Assembly: GCA_020438795.1 (NCBI GenBank)
Contig: JAGQTY010000008.1
Coordinates: forward strand, 62,236 to 112,523
From: Actinomycetota bacterium
GTDB lineage: Bacteria; Actinomycetota; Actinomycetes; S36-B12; GCA-2699445
Reading direction: 5' to 3'
DNA: 50,288 bases
Part shown: positions 24,967 to 34,341 of the stretch, one piece after another
Layout of the letters: each line of letters opens with the position of its first letter
Numbering within the stretch: the first letter of the stretch is position 1
The notes under the pieces: model-generated
Database searches by the model: none
Seen by the model: only the letters and a program-made list of their open reading frames with translations
Told to the model about the DNA's origin: nothing
Position numbers and translations under genes: made by a program

Positions 24967-25656
24967 TCAACCAAGGGTCAGCTGCCAGACCTCCCAGATC
25001 GCGTAGCCGAACAGGAACGCCCCGCCGACCATCGTCAGGAAGATCATCAGCGGGCGGGACTTGTCGACCATCCAGCTGTGGAACGCCTTCAGCTTGGGCC
25101 TGGCCTTGTCACCCCAGATCGTGACCGCCAGGGGGGCCAGCATGGACAGCCAGCAGGCCAGCACGATCAGTTCGATGAATGCCAGGAGGCGCCAGAAGTC
25201 ATCGATGCTGGCCGGGGCAGAAGTGATCACGTGCAGGCCGGGGATGAACAACGGACAGACCTGCAGCGTGAATCCGAAGAGCCCGATGGGCACGAGCCAC
25301 CACGGATTGGTCTTCTCCAGCCGCGCGGCGAGCGTGGAACTCTTGTGGGGCTTGTGGCGGTTCTTCCACTGGAATGCTGCTGCGACAGCCAGGGCCACGC
25401 CACCGAGGACCAGGAACAGCACCTGCCACCAGGAAGGCCCGCCGAGCTGGAAGTCGGGGAGCAGGGACAGCAGTTGCTGCCCGACGAACGCGAGCAGTAC
25501 GACACCGATCGCACGACCGATCGCCAGTGCCCAGGTCCGGGCCACCGCTCCCTCACCTGAGGCGAGGAGCAGGATCTGGGTTCCCAGGATCGTGGGCGCC
25601 CAGCCGGCCATGAATGCGAATGGCAGCACCTGGAGCAGCAGCACAGCGCCGTCCAT
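24967..25656 (-). CDS. GAP-family (LysE-like/Sap) integral membrane protein
   Basis: The 229-residue protein has about six transmembrane helices arranged as in the GAP/Sap family (lipid-addressing proteins related to LysE exporters). The first helix has LLQVLPFAFMAGWAPTILG, and a central basic cytoplasmic loop contains WKNRHKPHKSSTLAARLEKTNPWW. Some actinobacterial relatives assist export of glycolipids. ATG 25656 is supported by AGGAGC at 25666-25661. An upstream in-frame start (25692) would place 12 polar residues ahead and has no ribosome site. A - strand TAGTGT at 25694-25689 is a fair -10. Confidence 0.75.
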   Translation of the reverse strand: MDGAVLLLQVLPFAFMAGWAPTILGTQILLLASGEGAVARTWALAIGRAIGVVLLAFVGQQLLSLLPDFQLGGPSWWQVLFLVLGGVALAVAAAFQWKNRHKPHKSSTLAARLEKTNPWWLVPIGLFGFTLQVCPLFIPGLHVITSAPASIDDFWRLLAFIELIVLACWLSMLAPLAVTIWGDKARPKLKAFHSWMVDKSRPLMIFLTMVGGAFLFGYAIWEVWQLTLG

Positions 25657-25894
25657 CGATGCTCCTGTTCGATCTTGTACTACTGCGGACACTATCGAGA
25701 GTCACGCAGGGTTGCAGGTCGGCGCGGTCGGTAGCCCGGCGCACCGGGATATGATCGGGGGACGTCAGGTGGCCCCGGTCCAGACGGGCATCAACCGTAC
25801 TCCGGGCGGCCGGTCACGCGCCTGCAACAGGTCCCCAAGCCTGCTGACCGCTTCGCGGTGACCGTGAGACAGTGGAGCAACAGGAGGATGAGGT

Positions 25895-28537
25895 ATGGCG
25901 GAGTTGCGCTTCAGTCTGGTGGTCGCGGTCTACAACGTGGCCCCATACCTTGAGGAATTCATCGCCTCGATCGAGGACCAGACACTGCCGGGCGACCAGT
26001 TCGAGATCATCATGGTGGATGACGGGTCCACGGACAACTCGCTGCAGCTGCTCCAGGATTGGGCAGCGCGCAATCAGGGCGTCACCGTGCTGCACAAGGA
26101 GAACGGGGGCCAGGGGTCAGCTCGTAACCTCGGCATGAAGCATGCGCGGGCGCCCTGGCTGAACTTCGTGGATCCCGACGACCGGCTCGACCGCAACTAT
26201 CTGAAGATCGTGGCGGACTTCCTGGACGCGAACCCAGCGACTGAACTCGTGGCAACCACCCGAGTGATGCTCAACGACCGCACCGGCGAACTGCGTGACC
26301 GGCATCCGCTGCGCATCCATTTCCGCGACGGTGATCAGATGGTCGATCTGCGGGAGCGGCCCGAGGCGTTCTTCGGCAGCGCCCCGGCGGGCTTCTTCAA
26401 GCGGGAACTCGTGGAAGCCCAGGGTCTGGAGTTCGATGAGCGAATCCGGCCGAACTTCGAGGACGGGCACTTCTGTGTCAGGTACCTGCTTGCCTGCCCG
26501 GAGCCGTTCGTGGCATACCTGCAGTCGGCGCGCTACGAGTACCGGCAGCGAGCCGACCGCAGCTCGTCCACACAGCGCAGCAGCGGCCATCCCGGTCGAT
26601 ACACCGACGTCCTCGAGTACGGCTACCTCGATGTCCTGCAGCTGGCGAGCCAGCGCTACGGTCGAGTGCCGCTGTGGCTGCAGACCTACGTGATGTACGA
26701 GCTCGCCTACTACATGAAGTCCGCCGAGAAGGGCGCCCGTACGGTCATGGCGGCCCGGGGCGATGTGGCCTCGCGGTTCCACGAGCTTATGCCCCGCATC
26801 ATGGCCCATCTCGAGCCCGCTGTTACCGACTCCTTCCAGCTCAAGGAGAACAGCTCGTTGTGGCGTGATCTCTACGATCACGCCTGGTCGAACGAGAATT
26901 GGCACTCGGACTACGCGGTGGTGGAAGCCTTCGACGAACCCCGCAACCTCGTCTGCATCACCTACCGGTTCTGCGGCAAGCGACCGCAGGAGGAATACCT
27001 GCATGGCGACGTGCCGATCCATCCGGCACACAGCAAGTACCGCGCCATCGACATGTTCGACCGGGTCGTCATGCACGAACGTATCGCCTGGCTGGACGCG
27101 TCCAATCCCGTCGCCTTGCGGGTGGAGGGGGAGTTGCTGGAGTTGCTCCCCGAGTGGCCGGAACCGAGTCACACCTTCACACGTCGCGCTGTCGAGGGGC
27201 CGCCGGATCCGGTGATCATCCCGCCGCCGTACTCCAAGCGCAAGGACCGCTTCCTGCACAGCGGCACCGCGGAGGTGATGCGCCGCCTGCGCGACACCGG
27301 GTTGCGCAGGGAGGCCCGGATGCCCCGCAACCGCAACCGCTTCAAGGACGCCTGGGTGCTGATGGACCGCGTCCACGACGCGGACGACAGTGGCGAGCAT
27401 CTCTTCCGGTACCTGCGCGAGCAGCGCCCCGACATCAATGCCTGGTTCGTGCTGGAGGAGGGGACCCCGGACTGGAAGCGGCTGGAGAGCGACGGCTTCG
27501 GTGATCGCATGATCGGCTATCACTCGCACGCCTGGAAGATCCTGATGTCCAACTGTGTGGTGGTGATCTCATCGCACGCCGGACCGCCTGCCTACCGTCC
27601 CAAGAAGCTCCGGGAGTTGCTCGACGAGCACTGGAAGTTCGTCTTCCTGCAGCACGGAGTGATCAAGGACGACCTGAGCAAGGTCTTCAACCGGATGCCC
27701 ATCGAGATCTTCGTGACCAGCACCCCCGGCGAGCAGGAATCCATCGCCGGTGACGAGACCGGCTACCGGTACACGACGCGAGAAGCCAAGCTCACCGAAC
27801 TGCCCCGATTCGACCTGGTCCTGGAGAAGGGACTGGAGTACCCGCCGGAGCGGCGCGATCTCGTGCTGATCGCCCCCACCTGGCGTGCCTGGCTGGCCAA
27901 GCCCGAGAAGGGATCCAGCAGATACGCGGTCGACCGGAAGTTCCTGGAGACGGATTTCGCCCGCAACTGGCTCGGGCTGCTCAACTCGCAGCGCCTGTCC
28001 GAGGCCGTGGCGGACGCCGGGCTCAAGCTGGCGTTCCTGCCGCATCCGGTGCTGCAGTCGGTCCTCGCCGATCTCGAGCTACCCGACGATGTGCTGCGCC
28101 TGGGATTCGAGGGCCAGGATGTCCGCTCGTACTTCGCCCGCTCAGCGGCCTTCGTCACCGACTTCTCCTCGATGGCCTTCAACGTTGCCTACATCGAACG
28201 GCCGGTCGTGTACTTCCAGTTCGATCAGGCGGACTACTTCGGTGGCGGCCACTTCGGCAAGGAGGGCTACTACGACTACTACGAGCAGGGTTTCGGGCCT
28301 GTGACCGACAACCTCACCGACGCCGAGGACGCAGTGATCGCGGCGATCAAGAACGGCCGTACTCCACTGCCGGAATACCTGGAGCGGATGCAGCGCACCT
28401 TCCCCTTCCGCGACGGTCGTGCGCGCGAGCGGGTGACGCTGGCCATCGAGGAGATGCTCGGGTCCCGCGGCTATCCGTCCCGCGAGCGCAGCTATGCGAC
28501 CATTCCGCCGCCCGAGTCCGAGATCGACCCCGAGTAG
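25895..28537 (+). CDS. Bifunctional GT2 glycosyltransferase / CDP-glycerol glycerophosphotransferase (TagF-TagB type)
   Basis: The 880-residue protein has an N-terminal GT-A domain (about 1-230: SLVVAVYNVAPYL, IIMVDDGSTDNS, NGGQGSARNLGMKHA, NFVDPDDRLD). A middle region of about 200 residues links it to a C-terminal glycerophosphotransferase domain (about 480-860). That domain keeps the family motifs FLQHGVIKDDLSK, LIAPTWRAWL, FLPHPVLQ and VTDFSSMAFNVAYIERPVVYF. Such enzymes polymerise glycerol- or ribitol-phosphate on wall teichoic acids; the fused GT2 domain probably adds sugars to the same chain. The ATG follows AGGAGGATGAGGT. The next gene, a paralogue, begins 1 nt after its stop. Confidence 0.88.
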   Translation: MAELRFSLVVAVYNVAPYLEEFIASIEDQTLPGDQFEIIMVDDGSTDNSLQLLQDWAARNQGVTVLHKENGGQGSARNLGMKHARAPWLNFVDPDDRLDRNYLKIVADFLDANPATELVATTRVMLNDRTGELRDRHPLRIHFRDGDQMVDLRERPEAFFGSAPAGFFKRELVEAQGLEFDERIRPNFEDGHFCVRYLLACPEPFVAYLQSARYEYRQRADRSSSTQRSSGHPGRYTDVLEYGYLDVLQLASQRYGRVPLWLQTYVMYELAYYMKSAEKGARTVMAARGDVASRFHELMPRIMAHLEPAVTDSFQLKENSSLWRDLYDHAWSNENWHSDYAVVEAFDEPRNLVCITYRFCGKRPQEEYLHGDVPIHPAHSKYRAIDMFDRVVMHERIAWLDASNPVALRVEGELLELLPEWPEPSHTFTRRAVEGPPDPVIIPPPYSKRKDRFLHSGTAEVMRRLRDTGLRREARMPRNRNRFKDAWVLMDRVHDADDSGEHLFRYLREQRPDINAWFVLEEGTPDWKRLESDGFGDRMIGYHSHAWKILMSNCVVVISSHAGPPAYRPKKLRELLDEHWKFVFLQHGVIKDDLSKVFNRMPIEIFVTSTPGEQESIAGDETGYRYTTREAKLTELPRFDLVLEKGLEYPPERRDLVLIAPTWRAWLAKPEKGSSRYAVDRKFLETDFARNWLGLLNSQRLSEAVADAGLKLAFLPHPVLQSVLADLELPDDVLRLGFEGQDVRSYFARSAAFVTDFSSMAFNVAYIERPVVYFQFDQADYFGGGHFGKEGYYDYYEQGFGPVTDNLTDAEDAVIAAIKNGRTPLPEYLERMQRTFPFRDGRARERVTLAIEEMLGSRGYPSRERSYATIPPPESEIDPE

Positions 28538-28538
28538 C

Positions 28539-30953
28539 GTGCCGGCACCCCGGTTCAGCGTGGTCGCTGCGGCCTACAACGTCGCCCCCTACCTGCAGAC
28601 CTGGTTCGACTCGCTGCAGGGTCAGGGGCGGGCCGACGATCTCGAGGTCGTGGTCGTGGACGATGGTTCGACCGACGACACCCATGCAATGCTGGCGTCC
28701 TTTCGTCGGGAGTTCCCCGGCCGGTTCGTACTGCTCCAGCAGGAGAATGCCGGACAGGCTGCCGCTCGCAATCTCGGGATGGCACACGCCACCGGGGAAT
28801 GGCTGACCTTCATCGACCCGGACGACTTCGTCGCCACGGACTACTTCGCCAGGGTCGACCGGTTCCTGCGTCGCAACCCCGGGACGCCGATGCTCGCCAC
28901 GCACCTGGCGCTCTACCTCGAGGCGCAGCGCACCCATGTGCCGCATGCGCTCGACCATCTGTTCCGGGCCCGCGACCAGGTGCGGGATCTGAACGAGGAC
29001 CCGCGCTTCTTCCACGCGAGCGCCTCTGCCGCGTTCTTCCGTCGGGAGACCGTCACCGCCGACGGCCTGCGGTTCTCGAGCCGGCTAGGACCGCACTTCG
29101 AGGACGCACACTTCTGCATCTCCTACCTGCTGAACCTGCCACGCCCGCGGCTGGCGTTCCTCGGCTCGGCCAGGTACTCCTACCGGATCCGTGCGGCGCG
29201 CACCTCGACGTCACAGCAGAGCATGGCTGACCCTCGTCGTTTCACCGACACCCCGCGCTACGGCTATCTGGACATCCTGCGCATGGCCGAATCGGTCCTG
29301 GGGCATGTGCCGGACTGGTTGCAGAACCAGATCGTCTACGAACTGCGCTGGTACTTCAAGGCCGAGGCGGACCCGGGTGTGACCACGGCGGCCACCGACC
29401 CCGAGATCGCCGACTCCTTCCTGGCACTTCTCCAGCAGATCCTCGGCTATCTACGACCCCAGGTGATAGCGCAGTTCGACGCGCAGCCGCTGGAACCACT
29501 CTGGCGGGACATCATGCTGCACTCCTTTGCAGGTTCCTGGACGGGTACCGAGCTCGAACGGCAATCGCAGCGAACCTGGCTGTATCGCTATGTCGGGCGG
29601 GCACCGGAGGAACTGCTGCCCGATGGTGTCCTCGGCAAACGCCGCGATGTCTGCATGTTCGGTCGCACGCTGATGCACGAGCGATTGCTGTGGGCAGACT
29701 CCGCTCCGGAGGTCCGCCTCGATGGCCGTTTGCTCGGCCGGGCGGATGCGACGGACACGGGTCGCAAGGTGGCGGTGTCCGGAGGTGTGGAGGCCCCACC
29801 CTCCGGTACCTATCCCCGCTCGCTGCCCAATCATGGCCGCGACCGGCTGCGGCGGGCAGCTGTGAACCTGCGCGGGCGGCTGGTCCATGGCCAGGCCAAC
29901 CTGCGTCACCCGGGGCGCCCGCCCGTCTGGGTCCTCGATGACGGCCCCGGTGGACTGACCCGCAGTTGCGAGGTGTTCTTCGAGTACCTGCGGGACGCCC
30001 GGCCCACCCTCGAGGTCTGGTTCGCCGCTGAGCCCGACTCTCCGGCCTGGCGGCGCCTGGTGGAGCGGCACGCGGACAGGCTCGTCGGCCGCGGCGGGAC
30101 CGACTGGCGCGACCTGCTGCTCCGGGCGCAGGTCCTGGTGTCGTCTGACCCGAGCGCTCGGGCGCAGCATCCCCCGGCGCTCACCAAACTGGCCGATCCG
30201 CGGTGGCTCGCGGTGTATCTGCCGGCGAGCAGCTTCGGCTCCGACATGAGCCGGTGGCTGAACCCCGGCCGGCTCGACCTCGTGCTGGCAGCGAACGATG
30301 AGGACGCCGCCGTGATGAGTGGTGACGGGGGCAACTACCGCTATGGTTCTCCGCAGGTCCGCAGTACGGGGCTACCACGCTTCGATCGCTGGGCAAGTGC
30401 GCCCGCGACGGCGTCGCCGCTCGTGCTCGTGGATCTGAGCCTGCCTGACGGAACCCTGGCGACCTCCAGCACGGCAGTGGCGTGGGGACCGAGCATGAGC
30501 GCGGACGACCGGCTGACCTACCACGAGGAATGGAGCCAGGCCCTGCCGTCGCTGCTGGAGGAGGTGCACTCAGCCGGTCGCGAGGCGCTGGTACTGAGCG
30601 ATGACCCGCTGGCGGACGTGCCCTCGGCGCTTCCCGACGCCGTTGATGTCGACGCGCTGCTGGCCCGGGCTGAGGTGTTCATCACCACGGCGTCCCCGTT
30701 GACCGGCGATGCCCGGGTCCGGGGCAGCCGGGTGCTGTTGGCCCGGACGTCGAGGCAGCCACTGACCGGGCTGGGCTGCCAGCGCCGCGACGAGGTCTCC
30801 GTGCCGCTGTCCGGCGCGCAGGATGCGCTGCAACGTCTGCTGTCCGACGGGCGCGGACTGCCGGCCGTGGACGCCCGGGATCGCGCGGCAGCGGTGCTTC
30901 GCGAGATCGAAACCGCACTGGCGGCGGGACCTGGGGGCCCGCGCGAGCGTTGA
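28539..30953 (+). CDS. GT2 glycosyltransferase fused to a degenerate glycerophosphotransferase-like domain
   Basis: This 804-residue paralogue of the preceding gene has the same layout. The GT-A domain is intact (FSVVAAAYNVAPYLQTW, VVVDDGSTDDTHAM, TFIDPDDFVATDYF, with FEDAHFCISYLL). The C-terminal domain keeps the fold markers (VWVLDDGPGGLTRSCEVFFE, GGNYRYGSPQVRSTGLPRFD), but each catalytic motif is lost. FLQHGV has become AVYLPASSF, APTWR has become LVLVDLSLPD, and TDFSS is absent. The reading frame is continuous and coding in style, so this is divergence rather than a frameshift. It may act only as a glycosyltransferase or as a partner of the active enzyme. The GTG start is 1 nt after the previous stop. 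Confidence 0.82.
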   Translation: MPAPRFSVVAAAYNVAPYLQTWFDSLQGQGRADDLEVVVVDDGSTDDTHAMLASFRREFPGRFVLLQQENAGQAAARNLGMAHATGEWLTFIDPDDFVATDYFARVDRFLRRNPGTPMLATHLALYLEAQRTHVPHALDHLFRARDQVRDLNEDPRFFHASASAAFFRRETVTADGLRFSSRLGPHFEDAHFCISYLLNLPRPRLAFLGSARYSYRIRAARTSTSQQSMADPRRFTDTPRYGYLDILRMAESVLGHVPDWLQNQIVYELRWYFKAEADPGVTTAATDPEIADSFLALLQQILGYLRPQVIAQFDAQPLEPLWRDIMLHSFAGSWTGTELERQSQRTWLYRYVGRAPEELLPDGVLGKRRDVCMFGRTLMHERLLWADSAPEVRLDGRLLGRADATDTGRKVAVSGGVEAPPSGTYPRSLPNHGRDRLRRAAVNLRGRLVHGQANLRHPGRPPVWVLDDGPGGLTRSCEVFFEYLRDARPTLEVWFAAEPDSPAWRRLVERHADRLVGRGGTDWRDLLLRAQVLVSSDPSARAQHPPALTKLADPRWLAVYLPASSFGSDMSRWLNPGRLDLVLAANDEDAAVMSGDGGNYRYGSPQVRSTGLPRFDRWASAPATASPLVLVDLSLPDGTLATSSTAVAWGPSMSADDRLTYHEEWSQALPSLLEEVHSAGREALVLSDDPLADVPSALPDAVDVDALLARAEVFITTASPLTGDARVRGSRVLLARTSRQPLTGLGCQRRDEVSVPLSGAQDALQRLLSDGRGLPAVDARDRAAAVLREIETALAAGPGGPRER

Positions 30954-30995
30954 CGCGCCCGTATGGGGTGAGAACTGTGTCGGTTGTCCTCCCCG

Positions 30996-32270
30996 TCAGT
31001 CCGTCCTCGACGTCACCGTGCCGATCTCGCCGTAGCCCGCCCCGTTGATGCCCCGCACCATCAGCGCGTAGCGTGTCCGCGACTTCAGCTTCTTCCAGGT
31101 GTAGCCACGCTTGCTCAGGGGAATGTCCTTCCACTTCTCCAGACGCTTCCCCTTGCCGCTGAGCTGTTTGACTCCCACGCTGTATCCCTTGAGCTTGCTG
31201 CCTCGCTTGTCAACGCCCGCCCAGCGGAAGCTCAGCGTTCTCGTACCGGTCTTGCCGGCCTTGATGATCCGGGGCGGGGCAGGGACCTCAGCCATCACGA
31301 GCTCCTGCGTGGCAGCGAGCGTGGCACCACCGCCGTCGACACCCCAGAGCTTGACCTTGTACTTCGAACCTCGCTTGAGGCCGGTGAGCTGATAGGACGA
31401 GGCCGGAGCCGGGGTGTAGAAGTACTGATCCTGTCCCCAGATGCCCTTGCCCGACTTCCACTTGTTGTAGGAGATGGCGTACTTGTGCACAAGGCTGGCG
31501 CCGACCGGGGGCGAACTCCAGGAGATCAGGATGTCCTGCAGCGATTTCTGGACCTGCATGGAGACGTTCGCAGGCGCGGAAGCGCGCGACGCCTGCGGTA
31601 CGCACTGGTCACCGGTGTTGCTCATGGGCAGACCGACTGCCACATCGTCCCAGCCCTTGTAACCCAGAGCCTCGGGGTAGCGCACGAGCCGGTCCTGGTG
31701 GCACGCTGACATCTGCGGGAGCTCCTGGCGAATCTCCTGATCGCCCTCCACCTTGAGGATGTCGAGGTGGAGATAGGCCACTTTGGCAGGGCACGTGTCA
31801 CCGGTTGAACCCATCTCGCCGATCTGGGTGCTCGTGGTCACCTTCTGACCGTCGCTGATGGTGATCTTGCGCAGGTGGTGATAGCGAGAGACCAACCCGC
31901 CGCCGTGGTCCACGTACACCCAGGTGCCGTGTCGATCTCCTCCCAGTGTGCTGCAGGTATTGTCGATGCCGCCGACGTGGGCGATACCGTTGCCCATCGG
32001 GTAGATGCCGTCCCCGAAGTTCCCGTAGATATCGATCGCCCAGACGCCGTGGTGCGGCCCAGGGCAGTTGCTCTTCACGCAACCTGTGGTCGTGTTCCCG
32101 CGGATGGGGAAGTACGTCGGGTCACTGTAGGTGTCGTCAGTGGCGGCGGCGGTCACCCCACCGGACTGGCTGGCGACGCTCTCACTTGCCGCTTGCGCGC
32201 CCGCGAACGAACCAGCGGCGACCAGTGCCAGGATCGCCGCAAGGAATGCAGCCATGGGAATGCGTATCAC
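30996..32270 (-). CDS. Secreted M23-like peptidase domain with fibronectin type III domains
   Basis: The roughly 424-residue protein has a signal peptide (about 1-28, AFLAAILALVAAGSFAGAQA). A lysostaphin-like domain (about 45-210) contains the zinc-site elements PHHGVWAIDIYG, YHHLRK and AYLHLDI (HxH). Two Fn3-type domains follow (about 215-320 and 325-424, for example SYQLTGLKRGSKYKVKLWGV). It is expected to cut wall peptides, or to bind the wall if inactive. GTG 32270 is favoured by GGGGAGG 6 nt upstream; a TTG five codons earlier lies over that ribosome site. A - strand TAGGAT at 32317-32312 is a likely -10. It is convergent with the fusion glycosyltransferase genes. Confidence 0.8.
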   Translation of the reverse strand: MIRIPMAAFLAAILALVAAGSFAGAQAASESVASQSGGVTAAATDDTYSDPTYFPIRGNTTTGCVKSNCPGPHHGVWAIDIYGNFGDGIYPMGNGIAHVGGIDNTCSTLGGDRHGTWVYVDHGGGLVSRYHHLRKITISDGQKVTTSTQIGEMGSTGDTCPAKVAYLHLDILKVEGDQEIRQELPQMSACHQDRLVRYPEALGYKGWDDVAVGLPMSNTGDQCVPQASRASAPANVSMQVQKSLQDILISWSSPPVGASLVHKYAISYNKWKSGKGIWGQDQYFYTPAPASSYQLTGLKRGSKYKVKLWGVDGGGATLAATQELVMAEVPAPPRIIKAGKTGTRTLSFRWAGVDKRGSKLKGYSVGVKQLSGKGKRLEKWKDIPLSKRGYTWKKLKSRTRYALMVRGINGAGYGEIGTVTSRTD

Positions 32271-32410
32271 GTCAGTCCTCCCCAAAAGTTATGACGGATC
32301 ACTCATGTTAGATCCTATGATCCCCCGGTACGACAATTCTCGGTCGGGCACCGGCCTGAATACAGCCCCAGAACCGATGATCGGTCGGATCCTCTTGCTC
32401 AGGCGTGAAA

Positions 32411-32436
32411 ATCGGACAGGTCCAGCCCTGTCCGGT
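32411..32436 (-). terminator. Terminator hairpin of the ABC exporter operon
   Basis: An 8-bp inverted repeat (32413-32420 with 32427-32434), extendable by a G-U and an A-T pair, has a 6-nt loop and lies 17 nt beyond the stop of the ATPase-like gene. The rest of 32271-32452 holds the promoter of the M23-like gene. Confidence 0.65.
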
Positions 32437-32452
32437 TACTCCGGACGGGTGA

Positions 32453-33250
32453 TCAGAGGAAGCCCTGGTCCGGATCGTCGGACTCATCATGCTGCGGCTT
32501 GCGGCGCCGGACGCGGCTGCGTCTGGCGGTCATCACGGCCTCGCGAGCCTGCTCGATCGGGACCCGGGTCGAACCTTCCTCCCGCAGTTCGAGCGCTCCG
32601 GTGGCCAACGGTTCGATCTGGTTCGGGTCCTTGCCGGTGAACAGCAGGATCTGGCCGGCCTGTCTGGCTTCGACGAGTCGATCCATGCACTTGTTGGCGT
32701 AGGGGCGCTCCCCGACCCGTGCCACACGGTCCAGCGCCAGCAACCCGACGGGCGCGGCAAGGCCCACCGAGAAGCTGATCTGGTCCTGGACCCGGCGAGG
32801 AATGTCATCGACGAGCGTGCCGAGCTCACGCTTGACGCCGGCCTGCCGGGCGATGCGATCGAACCGTTCGTCTGTCTCGTCGTCGGTCATGCCGTACAGG
32901 CCGCAGAGCATCCTGATCGCCTGGCCCACACTCAGGTTGCGGATGGCGCGACGTTTGAGGGGGTTGAGCAGCAGTGACCGGTTGCGGTTGGTGACAGTCC
33001 CGGCGTCCGGTTGCAGCAGGTTGCACACTGCCCGGAAGAACGTGGTGACGGTGAGAGCATCCTCCGAGTACACGAAGAGTGCATCCCCGGGCCGCAGATC
33101 CAGGGACACCTCCTGGAACACCCAGTACTCGACCAGCTGATGCTGGGAGAGCAGTCGGGGCATCTTGCGGAAGCGCTTGCGACGCTTGACTCGCAGCTCG
33201 GAGTGGAACCCCTTGACTCCGAGGTCGTGCACGGATACCGGGTCGGTCAT
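32453..33250 (-). CDS. TagH-like ABC transporter subunit with no functional ATPase motifs (pseudo-ATPase)
   Basis: The 265-residue protein follows the TagH/Wzt ATPase fold from end to end, but each catalytic motif is replaced. Walker A is YSEDALTVTT where GxxGxGK(S/T)T is expected, so the Lys is Val. The signature SSGM/SGGQ is PRRVQDQ. Walker B reads LLALDRVARVGE, with the catalytic Glu replaced by Arg, and the switch His is Lys (LFTGKDPNQ). Surrounding family residues (FSVGLA, VGE, KCMDRLVEARQAG, and a C-terminal strand LELREEG) survive. A basic tail (RRSRVRRRKPQ) ends the protein. It is coupled to the permease by an ATGA overlap. It cannot hydrolyse ATP by the known mechanism; it may pair with an active ATPase encoded elsewhere or have a structural role. 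Confidence 0.82.
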   Translation of the reverse strand: MTDPVSVHDLGVKGFHSELRVKRRKRFRKMPRLLSQHQLVEYWVFQEVSLDLRPGDALFVYSEDALTVTTFFRAVCNLLQPDAGTVTNRNRSLLLNPLKRRAIRNLSVGQAIRMLCGLYGMTDDETDERFDRIARQAGVKRELGTLVDDIPRRVQDQISFSVGLAAPVGLLALDRVARVGERPYANKCMDRLVEARQAGQILLFTGKDPNQIEPLATGALELREEGSTRVPIEQAREAVMTARRSRVRRRKPQHDESDDPDQGFL

Positions 33251-34032
33251 CCGAGTTCCTGGATCTGGCGGGTGCGCGTCTTCATCATCAGCAGCCCGGC
33301 GGCGAAGATGACCGTGATGGAGATGCCACTGACCAGGTAGTTGACCGGGTCGGTCAGCACCTCGTCCGGCCAGATGGCGGCCCGGTACATGTCGAGGATT
33401 CCCTGGAAGGGGTTGATGTAGAGGTAGTCCTGCAGCGCACCGAAATCCTTGGTCTGCCAGAGGATCGGACTGCCCCAGAAGAAGATCCTGGTCAGCATGA
33501 CAGTCAGTTTCTCGGTGTCGGGGAAGATCGCCCCAAGGCTGGCGAAGATCATCGCGAGCCCGAGACAGAGGAAGACCTGCGCCACGAGACCGATCGGCAC
33601 CAGGATCACGCCCCAGCTGAACCAGGCGCCGAAGGCGACCGTCAGCAGGATGATGATCGGGATCGAGGTGAGTACTTCCGCGAGCCCCTGGATCACGGTT
33701 CGCAGGGGCCAGGTGACCATGGGCAGGTTGCTGAACGTGAGCATGGTGCCGTAGCGGCGGAAGGTCTTGGGTCCGGAGCCGATGCTCTTGGACAGCCAGG
33801 CGAATGGGATCATCCCGGTGGCCAGATACACGATGAAGGGCTGTACCTCGATGCCACGGGTGGTCTGGAAGATGAAGTGGAACACCACGAACATCAGCAC
33901 GGACACCAGCAATGGCTCGGCAAGGGTCCAGAGGATCCCGAACTGGTACTTGCCGTACTCGGTCTTCATGTCCTGCCGGACCATGAGACCCAGGAGCCCC
34001 CGGCGCCGGGCCAGCTCGGTCAGAGTCGACAT
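33247..34032 (-). CDS. ABC-2 type polysaccharide/teichoic acid export permease (TagG/Wzm-like)
   Basis: The 261-residue protein has six predicted helices. The amphipathic N-terminal segment LMVRQDMKTEYGKYQFGILW and the motif FFWGSPILWQ are typical of TagG/RfbA-type exporters of lipid-linked polymers. It appears intact. ATG 34032 is chosen because GGAG stands 4 nt upstream and the N-terminus aligns with the family; the frame is open for about 100 more codons, but they read as non-coding. A - strand TACTGT at 34061-34056 may be the -10. Overlapping translation with the pseudo-ATPase indicates they act together. Confidence 0.88.
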   Translation of the reverse strand: MSTLTELARRRGLLGLMVRQDMKTEYGKYQFGILWTLAEPLLVSVLMFVVFHFIFQTTRGIEVQPFIVYLATGMIPFAWLSKSIGSGPKTFRRYGTMLTFSNLPMVTWPLRTVIQGLAEVLTSIPIIILLTVAFGAWFSWGVILVPIGLVAQVFLCLGLAMIFASLGAIFPDTEKLTVMLTRIFFWGSPILWQTKDFGALQDYLYINPFQGILDMYRAAIWPDEVLTDPVNYLVSGISITVIFAAGLLMMKTRTRQIQELG

Positions 34033-34341
34033 CGTACTCCGAACTGCATGCAACCACAGTACCCGCCGATGGACCGCGCATCGCGTGCATCCGTCGTTGG
34101 TTCTGGCCATGAAGCCACGAAGCGTGAACGCCGCGAACGTGGGACCGTCTGCAGAGGCAGGCTCGGGCCACGCCCACCCAGGACCTGGAGTGACTGAGAG
34201 TGACATGTTCGTTACCTGGGCATATGCTATTGGGGGTCCGGCTCGTGATGCCGCCGCGTTCTCCTCGCCACGAGGCCTGGGGGGCACTGGCGCCACCTGT
34301 CGGAGGTTTCCCGGTGGCCGTGCTCGTGGTGGCGGACACAT
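34033..34341. other. Intergenic region between exporter and TagF-like gene
   Basis: This 309-nt gap contains no convincing gene. It holds the probable exporter promoter near 34056-34061 and, next to the TagF-like stop, a long nested inverted repeat (outer arms 34268-34274 and 34323-34329, inner arms 34292-34297 and 34313-34318) that could end that transcript. Confidence 0.5.

Noticed and set aside
26117..27529. 470-codon - strand frame opposite the first GT2-TagF fusion
   Set aside because: Opposite strand of a gene with well-conserved motifs; His/Val/Arg-rich sequence with no domain.
28539..30953. Pseudogene or frameshift explanation for the degenerate TagF domain
   Set aside because: The reading frame is uninterrupted, conserved landmarks stay in the same frame to the end, and codon use remains coding-like.
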